NCBI GenBank assembly: GCA_036346405.1
Contig: CM070550.1
Location: 15,906,115 to 15,970,114, forward strand
Length of the DNA: 64,000 bases
Reading direction: 5' to 3'
DNA from: Phyllostachys edulis
Taxonomy: Eukaryota > Streptophyta > Magnoliopsida > Poales > Poaceae
Made by a program: the position numbers and the translations under genes. Shown in pieces: positions 59,970 through 64,000 of this stretch. Within the stretch, counting starts at the first letter, position 1. Each line of letters starts with the position of its first letter. The notes under the pieces are model-generated. The model was not told where the DNA came from. It ran no database searches and saw nothing but the letters and a program-made list of their open reading frames with translations.

Positions 59970-60107
59970 AGAGAAGCCAGAAGTCCCCTCATATCTCTGT
60001 GTTCAATATATTGTTCTGTTCTTGTGTTCTGGCATTGTTCTTATGATTTTGAGTTTGTCTACGAGGAAATCGCTCGGATTAGACTCGTCAGCGATGGTTC
60101 CTCAATA
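59970..60107 (+). repeat. Copia LTR (copy A), right part
   Basis: Continues the LTR interrupted at 8723, from AGAGAAGCCAG to CCTCAATA. It then abuts copy B directly. Confidence 0.9.
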
Positions 60108-60367
60108 TGTTAAGAAACCGGGCACAGGACAGTAGTCCTAGCCCACGATGAGCCCCTCATCCATCTAATAGCCTATATAAAGGAGGGGAGACCCCAACCA
60201 TTGTACTATCGTTTACAGAAGAGCAATAAAGAGAAGCCAGAAGTTCCCTCGTATCTCTGTGTTCAATCTATTATTCTGTTCTTGTGTTCTTGCATTGTTC
60301 TTACGATTCTGAGTTTGTCTACGAGGTAATCGCTTGGACTGGACTCGCCAGCGACGGTTCCTCAATA
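60108..60367 (+). repeat. Copia LTR (copy B), 260 bp
   Basis: Starts TGTTAAGAAACC, carries CCTATATAAAGGAGG and ends CCTCAATA. It is followed by TGTTATCAGCACG, a primer-binding-type sequence, so it is the 5' LTR of a copia element lying to its right. Confidence 0.88.
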
Positions 60368-61940
60368 TGTTATCAGCACGATCGACTCTCCTTGGATCGA
60401 AAGGTAACTGTCGTAGCACGACACTCGTAGATCGAATCATTTTTTCTAGATTGCTTTCAATTCTGCAAATTTGGCTTTCAAGATTGTATCATACGGTGCA
60501 AATCCGTTCTAATCTACCGCGAGCCGACTTGAATTCGCCGACACAATGCCGATCGGTAGATTATATGGAATAGTGGATGTCGATTGTACCATAGATTGGA
60601 AATTACAAATCCATTCTAACCTACCGCGAGCCGACTTGAAGTCGTCGCCCAAGCCGATTGGTGGTTGCATGAAAGAACAGATGTTGATTGCATAGTAAAT
60701 TCTACATCTTATCGCATGAACAGTAACAAAACTTTTTTTTGGCCGACGGCCCCGTACGGCCTAGAGCTGCCATTGGCCGGCGCCGCACCCGCACGCCCCA
60801 CTATCGCCGGCCTGGAGCGGCATCTACACCCGTCGGCCTCCACAGCCGCACGGGCGCGCCACCACCTCGCTGGCCCGAAGTCGTGAGCCCGCCAGCCACG
60901 CTGGCCGCATGACCACAGTGGCACCGCCTCAAGCTACGACCACACGTCCTACCCGACCACGGTGGCACCGCCTCGAGCTACGACGCACGACCACGGTGGA
61001 ACCGCCTTGAGCTACGACCACACGTCCCGCACGACCACAGCTCCCGTATGACCACGCACATGGCCCAGAGCTGCGTCGTCGGTCCTGTACGACCTCGCGC
61101 TCGGCATAGAGCTGCGTTGCCAATCCTGTACGACCACACGCCTCAACTTGAAGCCGCGCCGCCCCGCAGCTCCGCGAGCGCCCGAGGCTGCCACCGTTGT
61201 GCCCCCACCGTCGCAGGCGACCGAATCGCCGCACCATGCAGCGCACCACTGCTCGCACGCGGCCCATCGCGCCACCACGAATGCGCCGCCGGCCGTGCAC
61301 TCGCCCTCTGCGCCACGCACATGCATCGTCACTTTGGTGTATAGGAGGCATGGAAACCCTATGGGGTGCCCCCCTTTTGCTTTGACGGTATGGGCCAAGA
61401 AAGGTCGGCCTGAACTTTTTCAGGACAATGGGCTGTGGAAACCGGCCGGACAAAAAGGAAAAGAAAGAAAAAAAAAGAAATTTTGCAAAAGGCCCTCGGA
61501 ATTCTGGAAATTACGAGAAAGTGTTCGCATATAAGGAAGTTTTGTGGAAAACCCCTCGAATTTTTGAAAATTACGCGAAAATGTTTCTCAGAACTGACAT
61601 TTCGCGATTTAAACCCCTAGAAATTGCAGAATTCGCCGCAAATTCATTTTCCAGCAGAAAAGGGCCTCGGGAATTCAATTTTTGAATCAATTTTAGCATT
61701 TGAAGCATGTTTAACTTTGTTATTGTTATTTCTATGCAATTTATTAATTGTATTTACTGTTTTTGAAAATAGCAATAAATCATGAAAAATGCATAAAATA
61801 ATACGAGAACATTATGAGAATCTTTGCAACCATTTTATGCAAATTACTAGCAGTAATCTTATGAACTCTTTGCATGAATATGCAGATGGTAGCATTACTA
61901 ACCAGAGTTCAAGAGTTTGGTAGTCATACTGACGACCCAT
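60368..61940 (+). mobile_element. Copia primer-binding site and untranslated leader, truncated
   Basis: TATCAGCACGA at 60371 is the primer-site-like sequence. Then comes a 110-bp unit in two copies (from ATTCTAACCTACCGCGAGCC near 60500 and 60610) and a GC-rich region with four copies of a unit containing GACCACGGTGGCACCGCCT (60905-61030). After that an AT-rich stretch runs to 61900. No gag or pol domain is recognised before the Tat copy cuts in at about 61940. Which part is element and which is host cannot be settled by eye. Confidence 0.5.
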
Positions 61941-64000
61941 ATCTGAGGGTAGCTCTTGTACCCAAGCCCCGGCGTTTGATGAGCTGATCGAAGACTCGAG
62001 TCTTAATTCCTCTCATTATTTGGCCGTTTGCACGTTCGATTGCCCCATTACTTTGAGGATGGGCTATGTATATAACACAACTTGGTACCCAACTCGTCAT
62101 AAAATTCACGAAATTTTGCGCTCAAAATTGCTTACCATTATCTCGTAATTATTCGACTCGGTACTCCAAATCGAGTAATTACGCATCTCATCATAAACCG
62201 TTTTGCCGCTTCTGTTGTTATCCCAGTCACAGGTTCGACCACTCAAAACCTTCATGTTTCCTTAGAAGTTTAAAGAAAGGTAGTCCCTTTTCTCCCAGTC
62301 GTGCGATGAAACGACTTAAAGCCGCCATGCACCCCGTGAGTTTCTGAACTTCTTTCCTTGTGGTTGGAGGGCGCATTTGGAGAATGGCCTTGATCTTTTC
62401 GGGATTTTCTTCGATTCCTCGTATAGATACTAGGAATCCAAGCAATTTTCCTGAAGAGATTCCGAACACACACTTCTCAGGATTGAGTTTTAAGCGATGT
62501 TTTCTGAGATTGTCGAATGTTTCTTGTAGGTCAGTAATATGATTAAGCCTCTTGATGCTTTTAACAACTAGATCATCAACATAGGCCTCTAGATTTCGGC
62601 CTAATTGAGATAAAAAAAGTTGCTTGCATCAAGCGTTCAAAAGAAGCGCCGGCATTTTTTAGACCAAATGGCATTTTGACATAGCAAAATATACCAAATG
62701 GTGTAATAATTGCGGTCTTTTCTTCATCGTCTAGACACATATTGATCTGGTGGTATCCGAATATGCATCTAAAAACTTAACATTTCACAACTGCGCAGAG
62801 AATCAACCAACCGATCGTCTGAGGTAAAGGAAAATCGTCTTTTGGACAAGCTTTATTAAGATCGATAAAGTCTCACGCACATACGCCATTTGCCATTTGA
62901 CTTTCTAACCATTACAGATTAGCCAACCACTCGGGTGGTTGACCTCTCTTATAAAGCCCGCTTTAAGTAGCTTATCAATTCGATTTAATAGCATCTCGTC
63001 GATCGGGGCAAATCTCGTAATTTTTGTTTCTGGTACTTTGTCGGTAGTAAAGCTAGCTTTGTGCTCGATCACCTCCACTGGGGACTCGGGCATGTCGGAT
63101 GCTTGCCACGCGAAGACATTTGCGTTAGCTCGGAGGAAGGCGATGAGGGCGTCTTCCTATTTGGGGTCGGAAGTATCCCGATCTGAGCGATCTTGAGGGC
63201 TCCCTGTGTCGTGAGGAACCTCTTTGACTTTGTCGTTCGGCTTTGGTGCGACTTTGGCTTCGACTTGCTAGTCGAAGGTGACTTTCTTCTCGAGTTGGTA
63301 TTTGTCCAACCATCTCGAGGATCGTGATCGCAGTATCGCCATCTTCTTGTCACAATGGATTGTGATTACTCCTTTGGGACTGGCATCTTAATACATTGAT
63401 ATCCATAATGAGTAGCCATTAGGAATTTTGCCAAAGTTGGTCGTCCGAGTATGGCGTTATATCTTGATCGAAATCGACCACATCAAAGGAGATTTTCTCG
63501 TCCTAAAATTACTTGTTGAACCAAATGTTAAAGGAAGAGAAACTTGGCCAATTGGTTTGGCGAAGATCGATGACGATTCCATGGAAAGAGTATCGTCTCG
63601 GTCTTACCTTGGTCTGGGTACTTGCATGTCATCGGGGCACTCGTAAACAAAATGTTTAACGAGTGCCACCATCAACCAAAACTCGATTGACCCGACAATT
63701 GTTGATGGTGGGTTCGACCACGATTGGGTATCGACCGTCGAGTTGAAGAATCGGCGATCACCCTTCTCGAAAGAGATGGTGACTTCCACCACTTCGATAA
63801 TTTATTGACAAGAGGAGGATCTATGGAGTTTACCTCACGTTCGTGACCTTGAGTCGTCGCTTTGATTCATATGCCGATGATCCCCCGTATATGTGTTCCA
63901 CGGTGTGTTGCGGATCCTGGAACGGCATCTCCTCCTCGTCATCTGATGACTTATGACCACTCATTTGCCCTACCTGCCGAGAGTGGGAAGTGGTCCTTCT
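61940..64000 (-). mobile_element. Second Tat-type copy, partial, continuing beyond the window
   Basis: Aligns with the minus-strand pol of the first copy: 61940-62230 with about 43085-43367 (integrase, HPQSNGAIERANGQI), then a jump to 44798 (a deletion of about 1.4 kb that removes the integrase N-terminus and RNase H), then reverse transcriptase with an intact target where the first copy carries a solo LTR, then protease and its tail up to the window end. Many small indels break every frame. Confidence 0.85.

Noticed and set aside
1..64000. tRNA, rRNA or microRNA genes
   Set aside because: I saw no cloverleaf with A and B boxes, no rRNA sequence, and no short hairpin with miRNA-like context that I could support; a tRNAscan or small-RNA map would be needed to exclude them.

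Overview
The window looks like nuclear DNA of a grass, most plausibly rice (Oryza) or a close relative. The evidence is one intact plant cytochrome P450 of CYP71Z type with grass-like GC-rich exons, set in a dense nest of plant transposable elements: large-LTR Tekay-type gypsy copies, a Tat-type gypsy element with an antisense gene, a Ty1-copia element, two CACTA elements, hAT elements and a LINE remnant. I could not run any search, so species and family names are recognition by eye.

Layout. 1-2632: fragment of a DNA transposon with GCGACA-type repeats, carrying a broken zinc-knuckle ORF and a 650-bp hAT element (712-1361, 8-bp target duplication). 2990-3540: 3' end of a LINE on the minus strand. 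3713-5798: the only convincing host gene, a three-exon P450 of 507 residues with its TATA box. 5799-8030: flanking DNA with little I can name. 8035-8602: 3' end of a Ty1-copia element, followed by its LTR at 8603.

8724-59964 is one continuous Russian-doll insertion inside that copia LTR. A large gypsy solo LTR (8724-12261 plus 59930-59964, target duplication AATAA) is itself split by a CACTA element whose two ends lie at 12262 and 59926 (target duplication TCA on both sides). Inside the CACTA interval are: a truncated Tekay-type gypsy element (22838-33273) with PBS, an extra upstream ORF, a gag-pol with chromodomain and many nonsense mutations; a Tat-type gypsy element on the minus strand (36408-53105, target duplication AAACT), which is itself split in its reverse transcriptase by another solo LTR (45152-48579, target duplication GTTTC); a second CACTA element (53840-59425, target duplication AGA); a long inverted repeat (19643-20803); and a duplicated 1.9-kb block (about 20015-21926 and 34310-36190).

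60108-61940: a second copia LTR that abuts the first with no spacer, then a primer-binding site and untranslated leader. 61940-64000: part of a second Tat-type copy, running off the window.

The most interesting content is the plus-strand, spliced, self-promoted antisense gene in the Tat element (37649-41680), and a recurrent hairpin motif with compensating base changes that occurs in that element's LTRs and in the antisense gene's introns. A second point is technical: paralogous TE copies differ repeatedly by CG in one copy versus CTG, CAG or CCGG in the other, which suggests base-calling error at methylated cytosines. Some TE frameshifts may therefore not be real.
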